A stretch of 64,000 nucleotides of DNA from Berberis thunbergii (lineage: Eukaryota; Streptophyta; Magnoliopsida; Ranunculales; Berberidaceae): NCBI GenBank assembly GCA_003290165.1, contig QNQO01006995.1, positions 1 through 64,000 of the forward strand. The letters run 5' to 3'. Shown one piece after another: positions 23,136 through 34,685 of the stretch. The notes beneath the pieces were generated by a model. That model was given only the letters and a program-made list of their open reading frames with translations. It ran no database searches and was not told where the DNA came from. The position numbers and the translations under genes were made by a program. The stretch's first letter is position 1, and each line of letters begins with the position of its first letter.

Positions 23136-25183
23136 TTGGGCTTTGATCAAAAGTTATCGTTGCCAGTCATCACCGACTAGGCTTACCTGATCGGGTTTGG
23201 CGACCATTGTTCGCGAAAGGAGCAATGGTCCTTGGCAGGTCGTCGTCATCAGGCGTGATAGTGCTGAATAGATTCCCACTTCTTAAACCATCGGGATCCA
23301 CGCTAGGTGGACTAGGTGTTGGGATGAACTAGAAGTCGTCGTCATCAGCCGAGGCTGACTAAGCTTACCAGGTTAGATAAAGGCTCTACCTGCTTATGGC
23401 GTGCGAACCTATGTCCACGGACATAGTGCATTATGCAGACAAAATTCTTTTTGAAAAAGCAGAAGTACCTTAAATCAGCCGGTGGTCTGTAGGTATCATT
23501 TGTGTGTCATAATTGACTATGATTTCTAGTGCTCGTGTTAGGCATGTGGTAAAATATTGTTTGAATAGTGGGTCGGACCCATAGGCCCGCAGAGGGAGAG
23601 CTAGAGTTTCTTGCACAAAATACTTTGCGTGTACGATGTAGATCGCATGGTAGCACGTGTATGGCGTAGCCTGCGAGACGGTTGAGTATCGACCACTCCT
23701 CTTAAATGATGGGGTTGCGTACAACACCATTAATTGGAAGAACGTGGTCTGTGTAGTTTCCTTGGGAACCATCGTCTCCTCATTTTCCATATGGTATTTA
23801 ATATTGACAGTTAATGCTGAAGCGCCCGTTTGGTGAACCATTATGTCTATATAATGGTGTTTTTCAATCGTTGTAGGCACTAACTTCTGGAGAGCGTATC
23901 TCCTGTAATGTTCTTTCTTGAAGATAACGCTTTGGGTTTTCCAAAGGCTGAAAGGGGATCTCCATCATTAGAGTATTCGAACGTTCTGACATTTGCACCG
24001 ATCGGGCACAATGAAAATCACTATTATGTGTGACCACCTGTTCTGGGAGGACACGTAGTTGATTTGTTGAGATCTCATAATTTCTTCTCATATTGCGAAG
24101 AAGAAGTATGCACTTTCTTCCAAGGGAAGAGTCTGTCGTTTATGTGTTGGTGCCTTGTCGCTATTCTAGAGCGCTTAATCTCAGAGATAACACCAGCGCC
24201 CATCTTCGGAGTGGTTTCCTCCACTACTTCTCGATTAACAGTTGTCTCGCTTTCCGCTGGAACTCGGGATCTCGGGACCTCAGGACGGAGAGGTTGGATT
24301 GGGCCATTGACTCTCGGGTGCCCTTCTCATCCCTGCAGTGGGAAGGTGAACTCTATCTGTGTCAACCTGATACTTGTCCCAAGTTCATGCGGTCGACCGG
24401 ATCAAGCATGTGAGTTAGCTGTATCTGGTTGTGGTTTGTCGCTGGGCCCCTAGTTGCCGATTTTGTACCACCTTAGATCATATTTGAGGGTTGCATCCAC
24501 AGGAGCTATGTTGTTGTTCGCAAATGGTTTGCATCGGAGAGTTCGCATTGCCTACTTTGGGTATCTTTGCTCTCTCTGACGTCGGACTGTTCAAGCGAGT
24601 CTTTACTCCATGTCTCATTGCATTAGACGCTTGTAGCATGTAGTCTTTTGTATCCGCCTCTGGGTGCCCATTGTTACATCTTTCAAGTAATAAATAGAGT
24701 GTGTTTGCATAATTCTTTCTTTATTTCTTAAATGATTGCAAGTCACATAAGTTTTTAAGAACTAAAGCCTTACATTGACCATGGAAAATGAAAGTAAATA
24801 ACTGAAATATACTAATCGTTGACAGAGAGAAGTTGACTCTGACTCTGAAGTGAATTAAGACGACACTTGTTGGATCATTGATACTCTCAGCGGACTGTTG
24901 AGCTTCGCTGATGTCATAAATGTTACTAAAGAGTAAGCCTTGTTAGGGAGTTAGTCTCTGTGTTGACAAAAAGTCGAGGGGTTGTACTCCCATTTGCATT
25001 GATCACTCTGTTATGCTGGATTGATGAGTAGATCGCTCCTGCACTGCTTGATTGTCCCATTCCTCTGAAGCGATCCACCACTATTGAGATCTAGTGTGAG
25101 TGGAGTGATGCGTCTGCAGTCACCAAGCTTGGATCTAGTTCAGATTGCACTGTGGGATCCATTTAGATCTAGGAACATTCTAT
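23136..25183. other. Element B internal region without recognised gene
   Basis: Homologous to 8721-10559 in A. The longest minus-strand frame (23880-23470, 136 residues) has no motif I know. No polymerase or integrase signature is visible on either strand. Confidence 0.5.
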
Positions 25184-25620
25184 TTACTTCAGTGCAGCAT
25201 AATGGTAGCCTCGTGTCTTAGGTTGGTCCCCATGTATTGTTTTTTCGGAGTGGTTAGTTGTGTACTTAACACATTGGTGAAGGGTGGAGACTACTGCTTC
25301 CATCCGTTGGAGCCATGGTCTTTCCGAGATAAGGCTGTAGGTAGACGGCGCGTCCACTACCATGAAGTCCAGGAACATGACCTTTTCAGTTGCAGCTCCC
25401 CTGCCACTACTGCTAACCTTAGCTTTTCGATCGGTAAGCATTTCTCTCCGCTGAATCCAATTAGCGGGTAGTCTGAGGATGTCAAGTTCTACTCCTTGAG
25501 GTCCATACTGCAAAACGCGCTGTGTCCACCAGAACTCTTTTTACCTCCCACTTTGCAATGGAGACCAAGATGACTAGGGTGTCATTGTGCGATGCTCGGA
25601 CTCCTTCGAAGTCCTTGTCT
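25184..25620 (-). pseudogene. Element B protease fragment
   Basis: Upstream part reads KWEVKRVLVDT near 25550, but the sequence after the catalytic DT is deleted (A has DTGSSLNVLFYNAFG here). The later part is better than in A: EKVMFLDFMVVDAPSTYSLI and ERPWLQRMEAVVSTLHQCVK, then HGDQPKTRGYHYAAL. In complete Gypsy elements this last motif leads into the reverse transcriptase. Here pol homology simply stops. Confidence 0.75.
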
Positions 25621-25849
25621 GTAAAGGTTAAGGTGGGAATGGGGCTTTGCACCCTCGAGTATCAAACGCGTTTGTCCTCATCAGCGGGTTGTGTTCGTAT
25701 CTCCAGTAGAGTCCGCTTGTGGGACCTGTTTGGCTGGTCTTCGCTCGATCTGACCCCATGAAGGGCCTAGATTATTCTTGGAGCCTCCTTATCTATTTCT
25801 TTGACTGACTCCCCGGGCCCCTCGATCGTTCTAGTCGCTTATCTGAGAT

Positions 25850-27132
25850 CAAAAATTCCTTTAGTTTGCTCTGCAGATCCAGTACTCAATGTCATACCCC
25901 AGACTCTTGCAGTTGTTGGTATCATTGCCACCCTCCTTGTGGTACGAGTAGTACTTGTTGTCATGCTTGGAGGGGTCTCCGCGCTGCTTTGGGTTCTACT
26001 TCAAATCTTCCCAATTTTCATGGAATTCGGCATGTCTGACAGGCTAGAAGTTAGGTGGGTCATGGCTATGGATCCAACGTAGTTGGATGTCTTCTCTGGC
26101 CTGGCTCGGCCAGGGTGTCTCCTTCCCTCCTTTCCTATCTTTTTGAGCAGAGGGCTTCTACTCACCTTCTGTTTCTCTCTAAACGGTCCTCAACTCTTCT
26201 GAGGTAATTTACCTTTGGGCGCTCTTTAGGAGCTCCTTCATGTCCTAAGGGAGTTCCAAGGTGAGCTTTTCATAGAGTTTTCCCTCATTTAGGCCCGTAG
26301 TAAAGGCCGTCACGGCTGTGTCGTAGTGTTAGTTCATCGTTGAAGCATGTGACATACTCTCTGAGCGTCTCATTGGATCTCTATTTCAGATAGAAAATGT
26401 AGTGTGGGCCTATTCGGAGAAGCTGGTTTTCGACAAAACGCGTCAAGAACTCCTTCGCCAACGTCTTGAAGAAGTTGATTGACCTCAGCGGGAGGCTGTG
26501 GAACAACGTTAGTGGTGACTTCTTCAGGCTAGTAGGAAAAGTTATGCACATCACTGACTTGGATCCTTATTTGAAGGCCATTACATACTGGTAATGGCGC
26601 AGGTGGTCGAATGGGTCGGTGGCCACGTTGTAGAAATGAAGCTTCGGAGGCGTAACTTCTTTGGAAGAGCCTCGTTCATAATACAGTCCACGAATGGAGG
26701 AAGTGAGAGACAATATAGCACGTCTGGGTCATGTGCCCCTTTCCGGAGGGGATTTTGAGGGTCGAGCCTTTCTACCCTAGCAGTCGTTTCCACATTAACT
26801 ACGCCACCTCCTCTAGTCCAGTGAGAACTAGCAAGGGCTTGACTTTCCTGTGTTTGCTCTCTGTCATCCTCAGGAGACGGAGGTTTGTGCTTTTCCTGAT
26901 CTCTATTAGCGAGTGGAGGGTTTTGCAGTGCGAGAGCCTCCACTGCTTTGGCGATTTGCTGTATTTGAGATGACAATAAATTTATCCTGGGGTTTGTCAT
27001 TGTTGTTGCTGGCGCGAGGGCGTGACTTTCCTGCCCATGTGTCAACGGTACCGCTGAGAGTGGCGGTATAGCGCTAGTCTGAGCGTTTGACGTGTTCTCT
27101 TGTTCTTCATTGTTGTGTAATCTAGTTGTCAC
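25850..27132 (-). pseudogene. Element B gag pseudogene
   Basis: Starts MTTRLHNNEEQENTSNAQTS at 27132. The first 183 residues are open, followed by a stop- and frameshift-broken Gag core (about 26580-26100, including LLDAFCRK-like and CHMLQR-like stretches). The zinc-knuckle region near 25920-25985 reads YYSYHKEGGNDTNNC: the first Cys has become Tyr and the His of GH has become Asn. Gag is more complete here than in A but clearly dead. Confidence 0.75.
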
Positions 27133-27209
27133 CGTCTTTCTGTATTTCGAAGGGAGATGACGCTAGTGAAAGGTTAGGAACTTTGTCATCCCCACGGACG
27201 GCGTCAAAC

Positions 27210-27693
27210 TGATGTAGTTTTTTTCTACTCCCTGCTTTTGACCTTGAACTGCAAACATTCTGACCTGTATAAGGAACACACGTAAGCCACGGTGGCCGAT
27301 GGCACTCCGATGCTAAAGTTGGACATGAGATCTTCATGGAGATCCTTATTTAATTATGAGTCGTTTTGTAGATGGGAATTTCCTTGTCAGCTCTGTGCTC
27401 CTAGATACGCGGAAGATTGTTCCCAATTAGAGAGTAATCCATAGGGGGGATGTTTCCTTGTGTGGTACGTACTCTGGTATTTGCTTCCTAGTTGAAAGCG
27501 GAGAGCTACTATAATTGTCTGTCCAAAGCTGATCCTCGAGATATTTGCCTTAGCAGGGCTTATGGGTATTGAGGATAGCTGTGAGATGCGTGGGCTTAGC
27601 AAGTTGTAACAGTTCAGGTCCATTTGGCGGACTGTATTGGGCGGGCTTAGAACCACTTGGACCGGATCGGTGTTGAGCTGACGCTAGGGCCTA
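27210..27693 (-). repeat. Truncated LTR of element B (5' LTR in element sense)
   Basis: Starts TGATGTAGTTTTTTTC and matches the other LTRs with an internal gap near 27310-27325 and loss of everything after GCTAGGGCCTATC. The adjacent minus strand near 27190-27209 has the same primer-site position as in A. Confidence 0.75.
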
Positions 27694-27699
27694 TCAAAA

Positions 27700-28240
27700 T
27701 TATTGTTGCCTAAACACCATACAAATCAAACTCTTGAAGAAGTAAGATCCAGCGAATCAACCTAGGCTTGACATCCTTTTTGTTAAACAAATAACGGATT
27801 GCTGCATGATCACTAAACACTATCACATTTGTACCAATGAGGTAGGGCAGAAATTTATCACAAGCAAAGACCATGGCAAGCAACTCCTTTTCTATGGTAG
27901 TATAATTTACTAAGCTTCATTTAATGTTCGACTTGCATAATAGATGGTTGTAAATAGCTTGTCTCTCTTTTGAACCAACACAACTCCAATGGCGAAATCA
28001 CTGGCATCACACATGACTTCAAAGGCTAGACTCCAATCTGGTACGATCATGATTGGTGCAGAAACAAGGTTTTCTTTGATCACGTTAAAGGCCCGCAAAC
28101 AATCATTATCAAAGTTTAAATGATAATTTTTTTCAAGAAGATTACATAAAGGTTTAGAAAGTTTAGAAAAATTTCTTATGAATCTTCTATAAAATCCCGC
28201 GTGACCCAAAAAGCTTCAAATCCCCTTCACATTCTTCAGG
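27700..28240 (-). pseudogene. Athila-like pol scrap (RT end and RNase H)
   Basis: The minus-strand frame 28209-27910 (MGHAGFYRRFIRNFSKLSKP ... SLAFEVMCDASDFAIG) and the following RNase H piece ([15 protein letters not shown] near 27790-27830) match element D at 42600-42100 closely. It covers the RT-RNase H junction only. It abuts B's truncated LTR on the left and a caulimovirid piece on the right, so it is an isolated fragment left by rearrangement. Confidence 0.85.
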
Positions 28241-28611
28241 CAAGTATTTTAGGTGAAAATATAACCTTCCCTTTTTTACTAAAACCTAAAGTTACTGATC
28301 TCAACATAGTAAAACAAACAAATTTTTATCTTAATTTTATTACTAAAAAACTTAGACAACTAAATTATCTTAAAGAAGAGCTTGGTTATCATCGTACTGA
28401 ACACCAATTAACAAACCCCAAAATTCACCATGATATTGAACAATTCAAACTCAAACTTCAATCATAACTCTGTTCTAATTAATTTGCCAAATGCTTTTTG
28501 GCATCGAAAGCATCATATGGTTAGAATTACCTTATGAACCAAATTTTAATGAAAAAAATGATTCCTACTAAAGGTCTTCCTATTCAAATGAATGTCGAGC
28601 TTATGGAATAC
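28241..28611 (+). pseudogene. Endogenous caulimovirid fragment (upstream edge of reverse transcriptase)
   Basis: Near 28530-28555 the plus strand reads LPYEPNFNEK and, after a one-base frameshift, MIPTKGLPIQMNVELMEY at 28558-28611. These are hallmarks of the start of the reverse-transcriptase domain in plant caulimovirids such as florendoviruses and petuviruses. Upstream, 28290-28467 encodes a charged stretch (LKEELGYHRTEHQL) fitting the segment between protease and RT. Stops, a frameshift and truncation at the LTR at 28612 make it non-functional. It is an old fragment and nothing suggests it is infectious. Confidence 0.7.
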
Positions 28612-29823
28612 TGATAGGTGCAAAACTGCAAGTGCACAGTATCGTAGTTTTATAATAAAGTGATAAGAAAGAGTATCGTCCTCAGGGATTGATAATTACT
28701 TTTTAACAAGTATCGAATTAATATCAATCTTAATTTTATTTAGAATAGTCCATAAGTTGCTTTTGAAATCTATAATAACGAATCAACTGAAATAAATATA
28801 GATGTTTGATTAAAGAATCGGTAAGAAAATTCTAGGAAATCAAAACTTCTAGTCCCTCACTATGCTATTATTATCTAATAAATAATCCTACAAGTTTGTT
28901 AGGAAAAACTCCCAACTTTTCCAATAGCCACTTTCAATAGTCTATTGAAACTATTCTTGAAAATCATTTCACAAAAGAGTTTGCAATTTGATAAACAAGA
29001 ATGCATTAAGATTAGCTATTCTCTACATAGGTTCTTATAAGTCTTTCGATCACTATAATTGCCTATGTTGAATTATCCAAAGGTTTATCTTATAATTCCC
29101 TCTTTTGAAAGCAAATCACAAGATCCAATTCATCTAATTAATGGCCAGTCAATTAGAAGCAATAAGCGAAGAATAATTCGAACAAACAAAGTAGGAATTT
29201 ATTTTAAACAAACACTACGAATACAAGCACAATTTGAGTCTAGAATACATCGTTTCCCTAGAATGAAATAACTTAGTTCATGCTGAAAATTAAACTTATA
29301 ACAGAAAAGTTCAACATAATTTGAGTTAGGGAGTAGAAAAGATCAAATTGAGGGATGTTGGTGAGGCTTGACTGAATTGTAGCACCTAGATCTCCACTAT
29401 CTCCCTCATTTCTTGTTCTCTACTCTTTTTTTTCTCCTCTCCTTTTTGTTTTCCTCCTTTTTGTACAAACACTGAAAAACCACCAAGTTGAGGCAATAGC
29501 AACCACCCAATTTTTGAATTTCCACTCAAAGAACAGTTGTTCCATTCTTCTTTTAAGCAAAATCAGGGCTCCAAGTTGTTGTTTTTGCTTCCACTAAAAC
29601 TCTGTATTTTGAGTTAATGTGGGATGTAGTAATGGACTTGATTAAAGCAACTTCTTGAGTGTGATAGGCTTGGCCAAGAAGATTGGGCTTCATTAATCTC
29701 ATCAAATCTGAAATAAAATATACATGACAAGCAATGAGGCCTAACCCCAACAAAAACAACTAGAATTCGAGTGAATTCTAGAGGTAAAATGTGGTAAAAT
29801 TTAAGAGAATATGCAACGCATCA
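28612..29823 (-). repeat. 3' LTR of element D
   Basis: 1212 bp. On the minus strand it starts TGATGCGTTGCATATTC directly after a polypurine tract and ends GCACCTATCA. About 930 bp (28612-29550) match 46148-47071 closely. The first part on the element strand (29551-29823) does not match the other LTR, so the two LTRs are not a simple pair. Confidence 0.8.
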
Positions 29824-29838
29824 AACACCCCCAAACTT
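29824..29838 (-). other. Polypurine tract of element D
   Basis: The minus strand reads TTAAGTTTGGGGGTGTT immediately before the LTR start TGATGCG. This is the usual plus-strand priming site of Athila-like elements. A similar tract occurs downstream of integrase at 40448-40468. Confidence 0.7.
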
Positions 29839-30550
29839 AAATCTTGTTTGTCCTCAAATAAACTCCATAGAAAAGACTCAACACTTACCATGCAATGATC
29901 TGAGTGAGATTTCATCAACCAATCATCTTATTCTTTTAATATAAAAGTTAGATTGAAAATAATTAAAAACTGAACAATTTAATAAGCAATAGTTAAGAGG
30001 TCACTTCATCTTAAATCTTAGACCTTGAGTGTGTGTGTGTGTGTGAAAGATAGTCATATAAACTCCTAACCACCTGCAAATTCAGATAGAAGAACAACTA
30101 AAACCACAAGAATTTCATCAAAACTTAAAACCCCGTAAGTCCAATTTTCTGAAATTCTCTTCACTAATGTAGTAAAACACACAAATTAGAGATCAAAAGG
30201 TCTTTAATTAGGTTGTAATGAGGCCACAAGGTGAAGGTTAAGAAGAAATGGATTATGGAAAGTAAAACAAATTGGAAAATACTTGGTGGAAACAAATCAT
30301 TTGACCATTACAACTACTTCAAACTTAACTCATAATAAAAGATAACCCCCAAACTTATTCACTTGGTTACATGTATCTTCGATAAGCTATCTCTTTTTTT
30401 TTTTTTTTTTAAATTTCTTCGAACCAACTTTCTCTTTAAATTTCTTTTTTTATTTTTATTTTGTTAACTGAACAAAGAAAGCTTATGTAGAACGCGGCTC
30501 AAAGAGGGTTGACTAGGAAAATAATCATGCAATAATGGCATGATAACAAG
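29839..30550. other. Element D 3' untranslated region (distal part)
   Basis: AT-rich and non-coding on both strands. It contains a (GT)n run near 30031-30045 and a T-run near 30392-30410. It is continuous with 40021 onward once the CACTA element and one AAG are removed. Confidence 0.6.
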
Positions 30551-30574
30551 CACTACACCAAAAGGCCTATTTAG

Positions 30575-30906
30575 CTACACGGAGGTGGCCACAGCAAAAA
30601 ACCGTGGCTATAGTGGCCAACGGCCTAAAACCGTGGCTAAAAAAGGCTTGGCCACGGTTCTAAACCGTTGGTGTGTTTTCCACGGCTAAAAATCGTGGCT
30701 ATAGTGCCCAACGGCCTAAAACAGTTGCTAGACTGCACGTGTGTTGCACGTTGAAGTGTGGAGAAGTGGCCACGGCTCTAAACTGTTGGTTTAATTGCCA
30801 CGGCTCTAAACCGTTGGTTTAATTGCCACGGCTAAAAACCGTGGCTATAGAGGCCAACGGTTTCAAACCGTGGCTATAGCTGCCAACGGTTTAAAATCGT
30901 AGCTAT
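30575..30906. repeat. 5' subterminal repeats of the Pack-CACTA
   Basis: Many direct and inverted copies of a 10-16-bp motif around AACCGTGGCTA, AACGGTTT and GCCACGG. In known CACTA elements such arrays bind the element-encoded TNPA-like protein. A matching array is at 39712-40010. Confidence 0.85.
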
Positions 30907-31157
30907 AGAAAATAGTTTCACGCTTAATTGGAGGGAGCAGTTTCGCGCCTTGGCGAAAATAATTTCGCGCTTTAGCAAAAAAATTTGGGGAAAAGCAGAC
31001 ATGGGAGAGGATACTGCGCTTTGGCGAAAGAAATTGGGGGAAAAACACAGTGGAGAGGAGAGCAGATTTGGCGAAAAAAATTGGGGAAAAACTAGGGTTT
31101 TCGCCTTGCAGCTCCCTTTCTCTATTTTCGTTTCGATCTTTTCGCTTCTCTTCCGAG
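30907..31157 (+). promoter_or_regulatory. Probable captured promoter and leader of a nucleolin-like gene
   Basis: Between the subterminal repeats and ATGGGCAAATC lie two TTTCGCGC sites (30941-30948 and 30963-30970) of the E2F type and three imperfect repeats of TTGGCGAAA...TTGGGGAAAA. TAGGGTTT at 31093-31100 is the inverse of the telo-box AAACCCTA found near starts of nucleolar and ribosomal genes. A pyrimidine-rich leader follows. That these motifs act here is inference. Confidence 0.45.
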
Positions 31158-32748
31158 ATGGGCAAATCTAGCAAGTAACACTTCTTCCCCCTTCTCTTGT
31201 ATTTCTGATTCAATCGATCGATGTTCGGTCCAGACAGATTAATGTTGGTGTTTTGTGGTTGTTGTTCGGTTTAATAGGCAACAAGAGAGAGGCTGATGTA
31301 CCAATCGAGGAAATAGTGGCTATCAAGAAGCAAAAGTTGGACGAGAAGGTCGCCATCAAAAAGAAGAAGGAAGAGACCAGTAGTTCCGAGGATGAGGATT
31401 CTTCTTATGATGATGTAACTATTTTTTGTTAAAACATTGTTAATGGCGGCTTGTTTTATTAGTCTGAAGATTTTTTGAAAAAAATTGAATCATACCTTTT
31501 TCTATATGGGGTTTTGTTAATTCGGTGTAGGAGCCTGTTGTTCCTTCAAATAAAAAACCTGTTTTAGTTTCTAAGAACGCTTCTGTAAAAGGAAAGGCTG
31601 AAACCAGCAGTTCTAATTCTTCAGATTCTGATTATGATGTGAGTGCTTACTCATTCTTGATCTAACAATCATAGAAAAAAAGTGTTTAAAATTTTTTTTT
31701 TTCATTATTTAGGATTTTTAGTGTAGATTTACAAATGAAAATTAGAGTGTTTTCTATGGGAGTTGTTTCTTGTGTGTGTTGTACGAGCCTGTTGTTAAGA
31801 AACAACAACCAGTTTCTAAGCATTCCGAAAAAAAAACAACCAGTTTCTAAGAAACTTGTAAAGGGAAAGGCGGATACTAGCAGTTCTGATTCTTCGGATT
31901 CAGACAGTTATGATGAATCTGACGACGTGAGTGCTTGGCTATACTTAATATAGTTTTTGCACGTACCATTATTCTCTAATGTGAATTTATTCTATTTGTC
32001 ATGTTTGATGATAGCTTAAAAAATGTGGGGTTTTAGTGTTTTCTATGGGTTACTGTAATTTGTTTGTAGGAGCCTGTCGTTCCCACAAAAAAACAACCAG
32101 CTGCAGCAGCTAAGAATGTTCCTTTAAAAGGAAAGCCAACAGATAGCAGTTCTGATTCATTAGATAGCGATGATTCTGATTCTGATGATGTTAGTACGGA
32201 TACTCTGGTTAATCATTGTTGATACTTGATTGATTTGATATAATTGCTATATCCATTTTATATCTGCAAATTTGTTAGTTTCTTACTTTAATTTAGTACA
32301 TGAGCATTTGTCATGCCGTTTTAATTTAACAACTTCCTTGGATATCCAAACAGTATTGACATACCTTCAAAAGCATTGAATCTAATACCTACCCCATACC
32401 TTTATTCCCTTTTCTATGGATGTTGAACATAATCATTGATACTCTTGTAGACCATGTCAGAGTAAATTTCGTCTGCATTTTAAAACCTACTTTATGTCAA
32501 TGTGTGTTACAAGACTTACTTCAGTGCTGGATCCTTGTAGTAATTTTCCTTTTTCTCTTTCGATGCCAATTATCATTTTGGAAATTTGATTTTATGATGT
32601 GTTGGCGTATTCTTAGGAACCCAAAGCCAAAGTGCCAGCCAAAAAGTTACCTGTGGCTACAGCAAGGAATGGTTCTGTGGCAGCTCCCAAGAAGAAAGAA
32701 GAATCAAGTGATGATTCTGATTTTGATGATAGCTCTGATGAAGAGTAG
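31158..32748 (+). pseudogene. Captured nucleolin-like N-terminal region (six exons)
   Basis: Exon 1 starts MGKSS at 31158. Exon 2 (31278-31414) gives NKREADVPIEEIVAIKKQKL and ends in an acidic run. Exon 3 (31531-31638) begins EPVVPSNKKPVLVSKNASVK. Exon 4 is about 31785-31926, exon 5 is 32070-32189 and exon 6 is 32617-32748, ending SSDDSDFDDSSDEE and a stop. Exons 3-6 each start with EP, pass through a basic KK/GK part and end in an acidic Ser-Asp run. This is the modular N-terminus of plant nucleolin, a nucleolar rRNA-processing protein, and the RNA-binding domains are absent. The exon 1-2 phase does not fit cleanly. Exon 4's acceptor reads GTAC where sister exons have GTAG, and a frameshift lies between two copies of AAACAACCAGTTTCTAAG. 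Confidence 0.82.
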
Positions 32749-33220
32749 GTAAGTTCTAGCAGTGTCAAATTATTCTTGTGTGTTTAGCATATTTCTCTAA
32801 TTAGTGCAAGCTAGACATGTATCTTTAATTTTGACTTGTTATTTTTTTTGTTTGTTTCTAATAATCGCTTCACTTATGCAGAAAAAATTAGCAAAGGCGA
32901 GACTCACTATACCGTGCAATAGTCTACAATTTCAATTAATATGTTGACTGTAGTTAATGGTGGGTGCTCTTACTGATGTTTGTTAGCACTCCATAAATGT
33001 TTCTCTCTATCTCTCATCTTATGCCCTGCATTTCTTCTTATTTTCTTACAGAATAAATTTGTGGAACTTGGAATTGCCAATTCACCTCTTTATATTAGAA
33101 TCATTCTTGTTGTGATGCTTCTTTCAACTAAAATTGTATGTAACATCGTATGAAACATTTTCTTGTTGAACACAATAATGCTTTCTCTAAACCATATTAC
33201 AAAATTTATTTCTTGTGTAG
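32749..33220. other. Pack-CACTA interval between nucleolin and RUS pieces
   Basis: Mostly intron-like, T-rich. A possible exon at 33053-33136 after TTCTTACAG reads KFVELGIANSPLYIRI, which I do not recognise. Confidence 0.35.
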
Positions 33221-33503
33221 GTCAAGGTGATCGAGGACTCACGACCTGTAGTTCGTAAGGTGGCTGAATCTTTTGTGAACAAATTCTTCCCATTTGGATA
33301 CCCTTATAGGTAGCCTTCACAATCAGTTATGTTGGTGATATAAATGTTAGTAAGATTGTAATGCATACAAGTTTTTCTTATAATCGTACTTACGCTTTTG
33401 CATTTTCTTTTTCTGCAGTGTTAATGAGGGAGACCTTGGATACTCTCAATTCCGAGCGCTGCAACATTTCATAAGTGCCACATTGTCAGTACTGTCAACT
33501 CAA
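33221..33503 (+). pseudogene. Captured RUS (root UVB sensitive, DUF647) fragment, two exons
   Basis: Exon 33221-33309 (89 bp) encodes EDSRPVVRKVAESFVNKFFP and FGYPY. Exon 33419-33503 (85 bp), after TTCTGCAG, encodes SVNEGDLGYSQFRALQHF and ISATLSVLSTQ. Both have GT/AG borders and matching phase (2 + 1), so splicing would restore the frame. FFP.GYPYSVNEG and FRALQHF.SA.LSVLSTQ are signatures of the plant RUS/DUF647 family, closest in my memory to RUS2, which acts in early seedling development and auxin-related processes. Only the N-terminal part of the domain is present, with no membrane or C-terminal part. Confidence 0.82.
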
Positions 33504-34685
33504 GTCCTTACTATTTCCTGAAATACATTCATATAGCTAGAAACACATAAGATGTCATCTGATAAATAGGTAAAGTTTAAGTGGCATGCATGACTGACCA
33601 CCCCTTTATCTGTTATGTGAAACTTAAAAGAGTTTTTTCTTCTACAAGGTGAATGTGTGACATTTTGACATCTAGAAAGCAAGTTCATTCTGATCCATCT
33701 CAAGTTACTACCCTTGTGTTATAATTTCCTGGCTTATCTTTATTTTGTGTCGCATGCTTTTTGGACTGATAACTCTGACCTGGGTAATGTCTTCTCCATA
33801 TTCTTACTCCTTTCGTGTTTGTTTCTTCTTCACTTGGAATTTGCATCTTTTCGACTCTTCCTCCTCTGCCCTCTGCTCTGTCTTTTGATTTTCTCCTGTT
33901 TTTCTTCTCTTCTCTGACAGATCTCTTGCAGTTGCGAAGGACAGTTACCTCTTGCCATCAATGGCATGCTCAGAAGATGCATGCCAATGGCATTGTTGGA
34001 GTGCATATTCAGTATTGTTGAACTTCATACTCCTTGGAGGCTATTAACAACTAGCATATCACAGAATTGTCTGTAAATTGATCCTTCATCCCTGTACTCT
34101 CATATGAATATACAATATGCACTATTACTGTGTTGGTCACATCCTCATAGGCATTCATAAGTGGCAAGTACCCTGAGGAAGTAGCATCCTCAGAATCCTA
34201 TGGACTTTTAGCAGTTTAATTTTGTTTGATGCTCGTCATGTTGAAATTTCCTCTACTTCTTGTAAACTAAGATTATTTCTAATTCAAGACTTCATTTCCT
34301 TTATGAATTATGCTCGCAACTTGTAAGCATATAAATAGACCTAAGCTCTCCATATTCAGTCAATTTCTCCAATGTCAACAGTGAGTTTGTTTAGTTGTCT
34401 TCAGTTTTTTTCCCTTGCTCATGAACATCATGTCATTTATCTCTTCAATTTTTTTTCTCTTCTTTTCTTCTTCTTTTACTTATATATTAAGTTTTAAAAT
34501 TTTCGAGCAAGGAATTCAATTTTCTCTAATTTACATGTTTGGTCCATCATATTTATGGACCCAGGTTGAACAAATCTCTCAAAGAATCATTCCAAATAGG
34601 TTTTTTGTTTGGAGATTTGCTCTAATATTATTTATATAAAGAACATACCATTTTCTGGACTAACTTTAATTTAACTTTTTTGCAG
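33504..34685. other. Pack-CACTA interval, intron-like, unidentified
   Basis: T-rich, with small open frames (33714-34021, 34415-34639) of biased composition. A stretch near 33948-34020 (LAINGMLRRCMPMALLECI in one frame) could be another exon, but I cannot place it. Confidence 0.3.

Larger units (their letters stand above)
18744..27693 (-). mobile_element. LTR retrotransposon B: same family as A, truncated
   Basis: Left LTR at 18744-19396 and right LTR remnant at 27210-27693, both clearly related to the LTRs of A. Internal order on the minus strand is gag (27132 to 25850), protease (about 25620-25184), uncoded region, tandem repeats (22655-23135) and the plus-strand antisense ORF (19665-22018). 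RT, RNase H and integrase are again missing. The right LTR lacks its last about 90 bp and joins an Athila pol fragment at 27694, so a deletion removed its border and the second target duplication. Confidence 0.85.

Noticed and set aside
28201..28467. An 88-residue plus-strand frame as a gene
   Set aside because: Its first codons are antisense Gypsy sequence and the rest is caulimovirid remnant, so it is a junction artefact.
33714..34021. Open frames rich in Leu, Phe and Ser
   Set aside because: T- and C-rich intron-like sequence. Hydrophobic frames arise from composition.
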